Shown: positions 24,863 to 35,829 of the stretch, one piece after another
How positions within the stretch are numbered: position 1 is the first letter of the stretch
Layout: each line of letters begins with the position of its first letter
Assembly (NCBI GenBank): GCA_030762175.1
Contig: CM060831.1
Coordinates: forward strand, 144,413,501 to 144,477,500
Origin: Metallyticus violacea
Taxonomy: Eukaryota > Arthropoda > Insecta > Mantodea > Metallyticidae
Length of the DNA: 64,000 nucleotides
Reading direction: 5' to 3'
Notes under the pieces: model-generated
The model's database searches: none
What the model was told of the DNA's origin: nothing
The model's input: only the letters and a program-made list of their open reading frames with translations
Program-made: the position numbers and the translations under genes

Positions 24863-25383
24863 CCGGCATATGAATGTGTGCAAATATGGAGGGCACTGAT
24901 TTTTGTTTTTTTTGTTTTTAAATTCTTGTCCATCCGCATACATTTCATTTCAGTAATAATTGCTCTTCAATTACGCCTTAAGAGGGGTTGCGCGGTGATT
25001 AGGCTGCCATCTTTGTTTATATTATATAAGTGTCATATTTATATTATCTGGACTGTGATATAAGTTATAAAAATATAAAAAAAAAACGATCTTTATAGAA
25101 AGTTACCAAATTTCACTCCGTATATGGAATGGTGAAAGGAATTCTAGAGAAGAAAAATTATAAAAGAAATTAAAATAAAGAAAAATAAAAAAATAAACAT
25201 AAAATATTAGCTATACCCACCATCCTATAGAGAAGTGAGACATGCACAATTAGACCTAAAGAGAGAAACATAATACAGAAACCTCGAAAATGGTGTACCT
25301 GAGATACGTGGAAAGATGTACATTCAGGGACAAAATTAATAGCGCAGGCACACGACAAGAACTACACATACAAAACATTGGAG

Positions 25384-25386
<3 letters not shown>
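24863..25386. other. Unannotated AT-rich spacer
   Basis: No recognised feature. Confidence 0.55.

Positions 25387-25418
<32 letters not shown>
25387..25418. repeat. (AT)n microsatellite
   Basis: About 16 AT units. Confidence 0.95.
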
Positions 25419-25419
<1 letters not shown>

Positions 25420-25705
25420 AGAGAAAATTGACAGATCATGCATTCAGATTGGATGATAGCTGAATATCCAAGAAAGCATACCCGTACAAAATTAGAAGTA
25501 GAATGTACATTTAAATACAAAATTCAACTAAGTGTACAAAATTTGCAAATTCTTTTTACTTATTCATGGGCTTACCAAATTAAACTTTTATCCATCCAAT
25601 ACTTTTCATGATTAGGATTCATTGCTTTTGTAAGCATTGTAACGTCAATATTGCCATATTCTACGCAGAAAATATTTACTATAATATTATCACAATTATG
25701 ACAAT

Positions 25706-25706
25706 G

Positions 25707-25739
<33 letters not shown>

Positions 25740-25935
25740 TACGAGCGCTGTTTAACATCTCAGATCAGCAGCATCCCATTCAATTCAGGGCATAAAACGG
25801 CCGATAAATTTTGCTCAGATGTCTTTTCTTTCAGATTTAGGGTTCCTTTACTGACGTAAACCTACTTCTCTTCAGAGGAAGCCATTATTAGGAATTTTAC
25901 TCCCGAAAAAAATTATCAACCCCGGCCGGGATTGA
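25706..25935 (-). mobile_element. SINE1 copy with an (AAT)n tail
   Basis: The minus strand carries the SINE1 body ('cctgaattgaatgggatgct', 'gatctgagatgttaaacagc') and its 3' end runs straight into an (AAT)n array (25706-25739). The tRNA-like head is cut off within 'aatcccggccggggttg'. The junction suggests that the microsatellite grew from the SINE tail. Confidence 0.85.
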
Positions 25936-26089
25936 AGCCTTAAAGAATATTAAAATATTTTATTAAAACTATAAAATAATTTAACGAAAATTCATTTTAA
26001 ATATTTTTGGAGGCAATACTTTGTGTTTGCAAAATTTTTTTTATGAAGAAGTAAAATGTAAAAATTTGTGTAATATGTATTCAGAAAAA

Positions 26090-26123
<34 letters not shown>

Positions 26124-26927
26124 AAATTTTGGAGGAAGAATTCAATTGCCTTTGCAAAATGTTGTTAAATAACAAGTAACATGTAAAATTTTGTGTAATA
26201 TGCTTTAGAAAAAAAAAACGGTTTTTAATTTATTTGATGTGCACTTTAATATATTTGTGCACAGCCTGCTGAAAAAGTATTGCATTTGACATTCTTACTT
26301 TATGCTGAGCGCTTTAATATACCTACAAAAGACTGTTTCCTAAATAGGGTAGGAAGCCGCACTGCAGTAGCAGAGAATTCAGAATAACAGTAGGAGAGAT
26401 TACTGTTCGCAAAGCCCGAATAGTTGAGAAATATCTTCCCGGGATTAGGCAGTGGTAGAGTCGAACCGGTTGCATACCTGACGGGCGAAGACTAGGGACT
26501 CGCAGAGCTGTTCCCATGGCAACGGCGTGGTGAGGAGGTGGGGGCAGATTACGGTAGCCGACCGCATTGAACTCTCCCGTGAACATAACCATTAAACACA
26601 GCAATCGCTCGTCTGTTACATTGCTTTTCAAGCTTTTCACACTGATGGCGTTCTAATCGTTGCTTCTCTCTGTGTGGGACAGCTAATTCTGTAACTTTAG
26701 GAAATGTTATATGGTGTGACAACAGGTGAAACTTGACGTAACACGTTGAAAGCCAATAAACTTGGGGTAATCGCCTATTGCAGAACAAATTCACGTGTAA
26801 ACACAGTATGATTGGAAAATAATAGCTAACGAATTGATAAGCGAAAAGCGAGTGCAGCAAACATTGCTACCTAAATTTTAGCTACGGGAACTACTGACAG
26901 AAAGGCAACATTTATAAATTCCCACAT
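25936..26927. other. AT-rich spacer with poly-T and a GC-richer patch
   Basis: A T-run of nearly 30 lies at 26091-26119. The 26,330-26,640 part is GC-richer and has a 105-codon minus-strand frame of no known family. I do not call it a gene. Confidence 0.45.
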
Positions 26928-27658
26928 ACAAGAGATAACAAAAGGAATGTCAAATCTTTGGGGAAGCGTTTCTTGCATATAAAATGTGCAAATATATTAT
27001 ATGAACGCTCAGAAATGCTTTGTTTCCTTGTTAGAACCCATTTCAACTCCGCTTACAAGGCGAGATATGTAAGCTAGAATACCAGCATAGCTGTACTGTT
27101 GACAATAAACCCACAAGAGCACAATTACTTAATATTTACAGTACGTAAACATTCGCTTTTACCTCTGGTTAAATGAGGCGGGGAACTACTCTTAGTTCCT
27201 AGGTTCAACGCTGCTGTGATCGTTCTGTACCGTAATCCGCTTGCTATGCTATTCACTTCATTGCTTGACGTAGGACCGAGCACGTAGTGTCAGTTCTGTG
27301 TATTTACGGACTTCGTTCCATGGATTAGCTGAAAGTGTAGAGTCTTCGGGCTCGTATTCTGCTAGGTTGTCAAACAATACGAGATACTCCGGGGACGTCG
27401 GCACATCGGGGAGGCATGCGTCGAACGAGGTGATGAATGTATCCGTGTTAACAAAGGACATTTTGAACATTTTATATGCTTTTCTGTTTCTCACAGTTCT
27501 GTTTTTGAATATTCTGCTATGTAATACAGGTGTAGAAAAAGGGTTCTTAAAAAGGAAATAAAGCAATTTCGGACCCATGTTTATTTTACATTTTTTATCC
27601 TGTATATGTAACGAATGCTTTCCTAATGATTTGATATGCTTTTTTGTTACATCCTGTA
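26928..27658 (-). mobile_element. Long-TIR element, copy 2
   Basis: About 730 bp bounded by tacaagagataacaaaagg at the left and tttttgttacatcctgta at the right. The terminal repeats are imperfect and exceed 100 bp: 'gaaatgctttgtttccttgt' at the left versus the inverse of 'aaggaaataaagcaatttcgg' at the right. The minus strand aligns with copy 1 at 19.0-19.7 kb over the interior. On that strand a frame of about 70 codons (starting MFKMSFVNTDTFITSF) crosses the middle, but copy 1 does not keep it open, so coding is doubtful. It is probably a non-autonomous DNA transposon. Confidence 0.78.
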
Positions 27659-28786
27659 TGTATAAAAACTTTTGTTTAGTATAAATATTTTTTGCATACC
27701 GGATGGGAGGTGTCATCAGCTAAGGAGATATTTAAAGAGATATGAAAGAGACAAAAAAAGAGACTTTGAACCTAGAAAAGGTATTAATAAAAGACCACCC
27801 GTATTTTTCCTGGCTTTGTAATTAAAATAAGAAGTAGCTATAGCAGTTCAGCTGTTTTATTCTCTTCACTTTCTTGCTTAAGCGCTTCGTTTTGTTATAA
27901 TTTAGCGATTTTTCATTTTGAATAAATAGTAATTTTTGAGTTTGAAGACCCTTACCCCCTGATCTTGCAACACGCTCCAAATCTATTTGGTGTCAGAGGT
28001 GCGTGGCGCTGTGCAGGTTTACGCTTTAAACTGCAGTTCCGACACACAACGGTATTATTTACATATAACACAAACTACACTTTTAATGTTTTTGAACACC
28101 AAGAACACACTGTACATGTCTTCCAAACTCTCTTTTTTAATATATATTACAACCAACTTTTTGAATATCACTATATTAGAACTCAATTGTGTGTGTGTTT
28201 TCTTAAAAAGATTTTGCTTAACTTGAATCTTTAAACTCAATTAAAAACTCTCCAATATACCGCAACACTGCCATTCGTTGATCTACTAAGGAATAACTAA
28301 TTACTGGAAATTTCAAATATTCGGTTCAAAATATTTCTCTGAGACATCCACGATCTGAAAGATCTTGGCCAGCACCCTTCGCCATGCTCATTCTAAACGA
28401 TGAAGCTACGTATGGTATCTTGAAGGTCGCAATTAACACAACTTGCACCTTTGCACATACGCAGGCAATGTGTTTAGTAAATATTTAAGTGCAATACATT
28501 CATTTGCTTTCGTTACTGCATTCAATGATCAGAGAAATGTGTTTCGTTTTTAGGTACTTTCATTAAACGTTGAAACTTTAAATGTTTTAGGAAATAAATA
28601 CCAGTATCAGACATTAGTGTCATTCCCGTAATGCAATTGGTGCAACGAAATTGCGACCGCTTTCCGACTTTTAAGAACGAAACGGTACTGTGGGGCAGCG
28701 GTCACATTTCGCTCCCCACCGCAAACCTCACATCCATAATACTCTCTTACATAGTAACTACAACAGCGCATGTTGCCAAGAGCTTC
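27659..28786. other. Unannotated AT-rich spacer
   Basis: Overlapping short frames around 27.96-28.24 kb are unrecognised. I see no repeat. Confidence 0.5.

Positions 28787-28840
<54 letters not shown>
28787..28840. repeat. (ATT)n microsatellite
   Basis: About 18 ATT units. The poly-Ile, poly-Tyr and poly-Leu frames across it are artefacts of the array. Confidence 0.97.
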
Positions 28841-29074
28841 TCTTTTTTCACAAATTTGTGAAAGATCGAAGCAAGGTGTTCATCTTTTTTTATTGAACTC
28901 ATCGGGATATCATTTTGATTCAAAGGGCACATCAATATCGCTTCAAACTTAAAAAATTTGTCCTTAATGGTTTGAAAAAATGATAACACACTGAATTTTA
29001 TAACATTTATGCACCAATGGCCTTCAACATTAAACAAAATTAATGCTTGCAAGCAAACTGCAGCTCATGTGTAG

Positions 29075-29077
<3 letters not shown>

Positions 29078-29134
<57 letters not shown>
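29078..29134. repeat. (ATT)n microsatellite
   Basis: About 19 ATT units, only 240 bp from the previous array. Confidence 0.97.
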
Positions 29135-29136
<2 letters not shown>

Positions 29137-31129
29137 ACAGCAGTAAGGTTATGCAGACAAATACATTCTGAATATCTGCAATCAGTGTATTCGAAATTTA
29201 TTACTTATCCATGCAGAACATTAAACAGTGTTGCCATGTGCCGACCCAGTTCTGTGGCTGCAGTCCCGAACAGTGGCGAAGAAAGCCGAATTGTTACGAT
29301 TTTAGTAGAAGAGATTACTTTAGGTGGATAATTTTCTTCATGGGCATCCAGCCCCGTTAGCTTTTTTGAATATTTTATTTCATCATTTATAGATTCAATA
29401 TTATAACAATTATTTCCACATTTCAAAAAATTAAAAAAAGTAATAGCAGGATTACGATGAGGAATAATCTTATTTATTGTATCAGAAATTTTTTCTTTAT
29501 TTCTTTTTTCTTAACTTTCTTTCATAGAAGACTTACCCCTACAATTTAGGTTTGAGAATCCTGCTAATAATGTGAAAGTTGTGGGTTCGATTCCTTACGG
29601 ATAAACTTTTTCTCCCTCGTTATCATTTGCTCTCTCTTGTAATCTTTATAATAGAACTGTTCTTAATAGAATAAATCCTACCATGTTTAGGTAAGGTTAA
29701 GTTTTAAGTTTAACAAAACATAATAAAACATTATCAAAAATATAACAGAACTCTGCATTTTCTTTAAAAAATGTCGTTCGGGCGGAGTTCGGCCTTCTCC
29801 GCTGCCGTTCGGGACTTCAGCCGCAGGACGATGTCGGTTCTTAAGGTTAAGTTATTTTCTAATGGGTCCATCCAACCTTGTGAGGACAACTAGAGAGCTG
29901 CCTGTTAGCATCATGGCCTCCTTTGATCTAAAAATGCCATGTGATAACTGGCTGGATATCGTAGTGATCACATGTCCTACAATTCTGCCTGTTATTAGTA
30001 ATGTCGCAAGACGATAGTAGAAGACGCAGCGGCCGCTGCAGTAGGCTAATGCCCGTGTTGAGTTACACGGAACATATCCAGATAAATACTGTGGTTAGGT
30101 CGTCGATAATTACTGTACGTTTTGTAAACCTCTTAAGTGCAATTTGATAAAGCCCAGCTCATATAGCGAACGAGGAAAGTATAAGAGCCTTTATATCTGT
30201 GTTTATAATAAATAGACAACAGATTTTCGTATGCGGACTGTTTCGATAAGCACCAAGTTCTTTATTCCAGAAATGGACGTTTCATCAACAGTAAATATCC
30301 ATTCCTGCTTTCCTCAAGCACAACAATGGAGCAAAAACAACATTAAGTGGAACGCCTCTCTAAGCATCAGCAATATTATTTACGGAATATAGAGCGGCCG
30401 TCCTGGAGGGTATTGCGTCATATAGCGTTGTTATAGTAACGACCGACCTGGAAAAGAAAAGCCTTCTCTCAAATGGAACCTGAGGGCAAAGATGTAATAA
30501 TGCTGTAGTCACTTTTTTACGGCGTTTTCCACAACGAAATTGAGAAATACAGCCTATAGCGGCAAAGAATATACAGTTATTGTAAACTTCGTGAGGGACC
30601 TGCAGGAATAACATGGAACTGAAAGGCTCTTAACCTGCTATGAGAGTGAAAAGCAAGCTGTGAGCACGAAACAAAAGGTGTTTGGATAGTGTTACGAGTG
30701 TTTCAAAATCTTAAAACCTTTATTTCAAAGTAGATATAAAGTATGCAATAGTTATTACAATATACTTCAAAGCATTTCTACATAAATTTGCCGATCCAAA
30801 CATTTGACAGTCAAATTCTCGCATTACGTTCATGGCGGGGCGGAGCTAGCAAGTAGAAACACATCGTTTATGTAATCCAAGCATTAAAACGCTTCTTATG
30901 ACGCTATAAATCGTACACGATTAGCCTAATTCTGGCACTGGTTACCTAGCAACTAGTATTCCTTGAAGTCATCACCATCTTACAACACAATTTCAAACAA
31001 CGTACCTGTAACGAAAAAGTTAAAATTGTCGCCATAATTAATTAATACATTACAATTTCTTTCATTTCATCTGGAAGCATCAGTTATCTCTTATTATATT
31101 AACAGAGTATTGGTACAGATGTTTGAAAC
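29135..31129. other. Unannotated spacer with a GC-richer stretch
   Basis: The 29,770-30,120 part (cttgtgaggacaactagaga, then gataactggctggatatcg) is GC-richer and resembles the non-coding end of a retroposon, but I cannot name a family. The rest shows nothing. Confidence 0.4.
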
Positions 31130-31715
31130 TAGACAATAATGATATGTTAAAAGAATGTCTTAGATGTACTGGGAAGAGAAAGTTGGTTTGGAGAGATGGG
31201 AAAACTATTAGAAGAAATTGGAATGGGAGATGTATCATTATTGGGTGAAAAAACAAGTTTTGTGGGTTTTGGAAAGAAGTGAGACAGAGATAAAGAGAGG
31301 CAAGAGATCTAGGCTAGCTTAGAGGATAAAGATTCCTTAGATTTACATAAAGTAGTTAAAAGATATTGGAGACGGGAAAACTATACAAACGTTTGTGATC
31401 AATTTGGAAGAATGGCCTTGCATGGGTGCGTGCGGGAGTATTATTTCTATAAAAACTAAGGATAAATTGTAAAGAAGGATGTATTATGTCTGGGAAAGAA
31501 GAAAGATGGTTGTATTGTTTAATTGAATGTGAAATGGTAAAAAAGTGGAGGTGTAGTATCTGGGATGGAAAATGGGACAAATTACAACAAGAAATAGGGA
31601 CAACAAAAATGTTATCACAAACGATAGTAGAGAAAATGATTGAGATAAAGAAATTTTTAGGAAAAGTAAGGGATAAATGGAGAAGAATGATGAAAATCAG
31701 CAATTCATTTTAGGG
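31130..31715 (+). pseudogene. LINE ORF2 C-terminus, copy 1
   Basis: Frames of the plus strand give RDGKTI, then KVVKRYWRRENYTNVCDQFG, LAWVRAGVLFL, and the open stretch from 31486: MSGKEERWLYCLIECEMVKK, ending WRRMMKISNSF. This is the zinc-knuckle-like tail (C..C ... H/Y .. C) of a non-LTR retrotransposon ORF2. It matches in order the copy at 35.8-36.7 kb, which reads WARTGVMNLRELRYDKDVAK and then CSMCGE. The first Cys pair is decayed here (GCIMSG). The downstream AT-rich sequence with aataaa and repeated attc (to about 31.9 kb) could be its 3' end. Confidence 0.7.
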
Positions 31716-32109
31716 GTTCCTTAGCATACAAATAACCTGGTGGTTGGAATATGGTGCCTTGGTGCTGCTGAACTTTTAGAGACCTTGTTTTTATGTAAAT
31801 GTAGTTATGTAAAATAAACTATAATTGTATAATCTTGTAAACTATACTGTGCTTGATATTTGTAATGTTGAATATTCAATAAATTAATTCATTCATTCAC
31901 ATTTACACAGAAGTTCCTTAACCCTACTACACTGATTTTATATCCATGACAGTTACTTAGCTTGGTAAATATTACAAGTACAATCAAGTTACATTATAAA
32001 ATATTGTTCTTGAAACATTACTGATATATATTACATTAACATAAATAGCTTCGACTAGAAAAAATTAACAAATGTAAGAATACATATTTTAAATAACTAA
32101 TCATATTAA
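31716..32109. other. AT-rich spacer, perhaps LINE 3' end
   Basis: It contains aataaa and a (ATTC)n-like tail near 31880-31905 that may terminate the LINE fragment. Nothing else is seen. Confidence 0.4.
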
Positions 32110-32360
32110 TAATCACATAAACATATTATATATTTACCAGCTCTTAAAAATACAACAAGATTTTTTCATTAGTTGTACTAACATGTATCTCTTTCATGCA
32201 CGTACAGAAGTTGTCACATTCCTTTTCGTATACACTTTTAAATTTTTGAAGAATTAACAAACCCCCAGCAACCTCAGCTTCTTTTATAATTTCTTCTGGA
32301 ATGATGTCCATATTTTTAATATCAAACATTGCGAAATTAGCATCCATTTCCATTTGAATT
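32110..32360 (-). pseudogene. N-terminal fragment resembling Crypton-type tyrosine recombinases
   Basis: The minus-strand frame reads MEMDANFAMFDIKNMDIIPE, then SVYEKECDNFCTCMKEIHVS and TTNEKILLYF before a stop. If the stop is read through it continues ELVNI. Many insect genomes contain proteins beginning '..SKERYEK.Y..F..W....V....E...L.YF.EL', a SAM-like N-terminal domain in front of a tyrosine-recombinase domain, often called Crypton-related. The spacing YEK-x4-F-x(~16)-E-x3-L-x-YF fits. The catalytic part is absent, so this is at best one exon or a broken 5' piece. The stop and the Cys where Trp is usual argue for a pseudogene. The assignment is from memory of the family and is not certain. 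Confidence 0.45.
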
Positions 32361-33462
32361 CTTCAAAACAAAAACAAAATAACATTGTCGCAGAAACAAG
32401 TACTAAGAAAACATGCAATATAATGTCATGTCTAATGGTCAAAACATCATATTTTGCAAAAATTTAATATTTTTTAAAAATATTTCAACGCTAAAATTTC
32501 CTAAAACGTCACATGCAACATAGGTATAATCGTCATTCTGAACACTTGCAAAATTAGCACGTCTTGTCATAATTACCAATATTATACACTAGTTACATAA
32601 GTAACTATTACGTTAATTTTAGTTTTCATGTTGAGCTATATTGTAGTTTTAAACACAATAATTAAAACAATAATAGCATTGTTGCGGAAGACTAAGAAAA
32701 CCTAACAACAGATACGTAAATACATCACAATTCGTTTTTCCCTCTCATAGAAAGCTTTAAGTGACCTATAAGCATGGAAATCGAAGCTAAATACAGAAGC
32801 GCTCTATGTGAAATATGCACCGTGTCAGAAATACCCAGTTTACGAATGGTATGACTGATACAAATGAACGTTATTGCCGGTGCCGCCCCGATAACAACCA
32901 GCTAATGATTTCAACAGGTGCCGCGCCGCGATATCTTGCTGGAAATCAAGCAATCAACTCCTCTCATTTGTAGCTACGGATATACACGAATGGCAGGCTA
33001 ATGTTCCGTCTGAATTATTAAAGGGATGGAACAGCAAGAAACAACTCCACATTTTGTATGCACTCTGTTTATTATTATCCGGTTGTATCATTATTATATA
33101 TACTTTTTACTTGCATATATCCACATATTTGTTGCATTTGCCCTTTCCAACACACGCCTTTATAAATTGATTTCCTTCTTTAACGTTTTCTCATTTATCT
33201 AAGTTGCTTTTATATATTCCAAAATAAATATATTAATTTATATCACTTAATACTTTAATATTCGTTTATTTCTTGGCTTTTTTTCCCCTGGAGTAATTTT
33301 TAAGAGCTGGGTCATTATTTTCCTCCAAGTTACATCATCTGTGTCCTAGACACTGCATAGAAGTTTCCTATTTCATCATTTCATTAATTAAGAAATCACT
33401 TTCATTCAGCATATGTAAATGGTTTGCTTCATCCATTTCATTGTTTTTTTTTAGTTTATATT
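32361..33462. other. Spacer with a small GC-rich patch
   Basis: AT-rich except 32,870-33,000 (gccggtgccgccccgataac, gccgcgccgcgata). The patch lies upstream of the recombinase-like fragment on the minus strand and might be its old promoter region. There is no direct evidence. Confidence 0.4.
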
Positions 33463-33562
33463 ATTTATTTACGAACGCTCTTTAAACATCTCAGATCATC
33501 AGCTTCCCATTCAATTTAAGGAATATATGAAAGTACAAATCAGGGCAGATGTAGCACAAAAC
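33463..33562 (-). mobile_element. SINE1 3' fragment
   Basis: About 100 bp of the SINE1 3' end on the minus strand (aaattgaatgggaagctgat, gatctgagatgtttaaagag), ending in an A-rich tail at the left. The remainder is lost. Confidence 0.8.
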
Positions 33563-33892
33563 AGTACCTATGCATTGATACACATGTGAGAGCGATATAG
33601 TCTTGACGTTTATCCTTTTGATAAACCAGTCTTTTCTAGCATATTTTTATACTCAATAGATCCAAAAGGATAGCATAATGAACTATAAATGGAAAGATAA
33701 TTACTTAGCAGTACATCCCAGAAAACTGACGCCATGAATTTTCTGTCCGATTCACACACTTGGCCTTGTTTGGTGTGGAGAATCGTGATTTTCCCTTGTT
33801 TTGACTGCTGTTTTGTTTCAGGTGTGCAGTAGGACACTCACGTTTTCTATTTTATAAATTTCCAGGGAAAGATTCCAGAACTCAATCTGTCA
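33563..33892 (-). pseudogene. mariner B fragment
   Basis: On the minus strand from about 33837 the sequence reads YCTPETKQQSKQGKITILHT, then FMASVFWDVLLSNYLSI, then YKNMLEKTGLSKG. This is the stretch after the first catalytic Asp of mariner transposases (HYTPETKQQSKQW ... VFWD..G). It aligns with the copy at 52-53 kb (HETKQQSKQW, GYLPIIGATYTN, TKNTREKAGFIKE). No catalytic residue is included. It is a short relic flanked by SINE pieces. Confidence 0.75.
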
Positions 33893-34152
33893 GTAGTGTT
33901 TAACCCATTTGTTACTATTGAGATACCACAGGCGATGGAAACTGATGACAAATGAAATGAAATGATATATTGGGAAAGGATTTTTTAAGCAAGGAAACGT
34001 TCCAGGCCTAAGTTTAGGGTACCTCCCCGGCCATTTATGAGGACTAAGGAAAACCTGAAAAAAAAATCCAGTCAAGGAGAACGATCCTGGCGGGATTCGA
34101 ACCCCAGCCATTCCGCTCACGAGCCCGCGTCTTAACGACCTCGGGTGTCCAT
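33893..34152 (-). mobile_element. SINE2 copy
   Basis: Near full-length minus-strand copy. The head is at the right (gaggtcgttaagacgcg, ggggttcgaatcccgccagg), the body has 'taccctaaacttaggcctg' and 'aatatatcatttcatttc', and the 3' end lies at about 33895. The A and B boxes are recognisable. Confidence 0.9.
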
Positions 34153-35167
34153 GGCGATAGGACTCTACCTGAAACTACAAAGAAAGTATTGATGGAATGT
34201 ACGAAAAAATGCAGTGTCTTAAGTGACAGGGTTTTTTTTCACACTCCAACGGCAATCAAATCAATATCATAATTGTTGAATGAATCAATATCTTCGTATT
34301 GCGTGAAAGTAAAGGAGCGTTATAGTTTCACGACTGCTTGAAACTGTAATAAATTTTACCACCTTTGTCCATCAGTTACCAGGCGACTGCAACGCTATAT
34401 AGCACAACAATAAAAAGAAGTCGCTGAAGAGAAGAACTGGATGAAATGGAAGGGAGAGTTCTTGAGAGAAGTGACATCCGAGAAGAGTGTCGGTAACAGA
34501 AATATCTGTAAAGGAAAAGTCCGAGACATCTTATTTAAAGTATAAAGGAACCCCGCGAGCCGTGTGTGTTACGACAAACCCCAAGGGATACCGAACTTGT
34601 AAAGAGAAATAAAAGGATACACTTTGGGGGCCAGTCACAAATACCTCGGATAAAAACTACAGTGTGGGATGTCTGGCTACTCCAATGAAAAAGATGAGGA
34701 CAATAGGCGCAGTCCACAATTACCTGCTATGGTTTTACATACTTCATCTAAAATATAAGACTAATTCAAATTCTACAGTAGCAGTATCACAGCTAGTGCG
34801 TCATAATGGCGATTTGCCAGCTCGTAATGTTACCTTATACAGCGAGGTTATTTGACTTACGAGTTGACTGCGGAAAACCAGTCATCAAGGTGTATAGTTT
34901 CCCATCTATAACAAATGGATACTAAACAAGTTTTAAAATGAATGGTACAGCGGAAATGCAAAGTATATTTTTTGTGAAATTTGACATTTTGCTGTCAATA
35001 GATTGTAGGTATATAGTACCATATTCCAAAAGATTAATACACGAAAAAAAAAAACCACACGTAGTCCATAAAAATCAGCATAGAAACAATAGTGAGTCCT
35101 CTGTAACATGAAAAAACAATCAGCGTGCGCGCGCACACGCACACAAATAAAATAATGTTTAAAGCTC
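34153..35167. other. Unannotated spacer
   Basis: Only short frames and no recognised element. Confidence 0.55.
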
Positions 35168-35412
35168 ATTTTTACAGCTGAGGCATCACAGGTGGTGCAC
35201 GCTGGTAGTACATGAGATGAAATGATAAATTGAGAACGGATTTTTTTAAGGAAGGAAAACTAAATTTATGGCACCTCCCCGGTATTTGCTATTTATGAGC
35301 ACTGAGAAAACCCTAAAAAACACCTAAGTCAAAGAGAACGGTGCTGAAGGTATTTCAAAGACCAGACCTTCCGCTCGCAAGTTCGCGCATTAACGACCTC
35401 CGCCACCCGTAG
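35168..35412 (-). mobile_element. SINE2 copy (diverged)
   Basis: Minus-strand copy with the head at the right (gccacggg-like start, ggaggtcgttaatgcgcg), a damaged B box and the 3' half ending in gcctcagctgtaaaaatg. More diverged than the 33.9-kb copy. Confidence 0.85.
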
Positions 35413-35539
35413 CAGTGAAGACTGCTGAAGAGGTGATTTAATGTTGATCAACTTTGTTTTTATTATTGATCTACCAATGCATTGATGTGGCTTACATTCT
35501 ACAGCTGCTATTTGACTGCATTGTTGTTCAACCAAGGCT

Positions 35540-35790
35540 GTGTTAGTATTATGTGTAGAATTTAGACGTGGAATCAAGTGATGAAAATATTACAGTTCAT
35601 CAGAGTAGATCAAATAAAATACCTAAACGTGGTAGACATAGTGATGCTAGCAAACGCATTAGATCTGCGAGTTATATTACTGGTGAAGAAGACAGTGTTT
35701 CGTGAAAGTTACAAAAAGGAATGCGATTTATTAATCTGTGAATTCAATTTACTTGGAGATAAAATATAACAGAGTGCATACTCGTGTTTT
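35540..35790 (+). pseudogene. Fragment of an uncharacterised TE-encoded basic protein
   Basis: One plus-strand frame reads DVESSDENITVHQSRSNKIP, then KRGRHSDASKRIRSASYITG and EEDSVS before TGA. A one-base shift continues ESYKKECDLLICEFNLLGDK. I associate the order acidic patch, 'K+R..SYI...G', Cys and 'I...F..LGD' with the N-terminal part of a family of insect transposon-like proteins of unknown function. A tag precedes the acidic patch and could be a splice acceptor. A stop and a frameshift make it a relic. Confidence is low because the match is from memory. Confidence 0.3.
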
Positions 35791-35829
35791 TAATATGAGT
35801 TTTATCAGAGAAACGAAGAAGACCACGGA

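Noticed and set aside
26323..26860. Two overlapping minus-strand frames of over 100 codons
   Set aside because: Different frames over the same DNA with low-complexity basic and hydrophobic content and no known motif.
28747..29331. Overlapping frames with long poly-Ile, poly-Tyr and poly-Leu runs
   Set aside because: They are translations of (ATT)n microsatellites in different frames, not genes. The same applies at 21.0, 22.4, 25.7 and 45.2 kb.
29555..29612. B-box-like gggttcgattcc suggesting a tRNA or SINE head
   Set aside because: There is no A box at the right distance and no SINE body follows.
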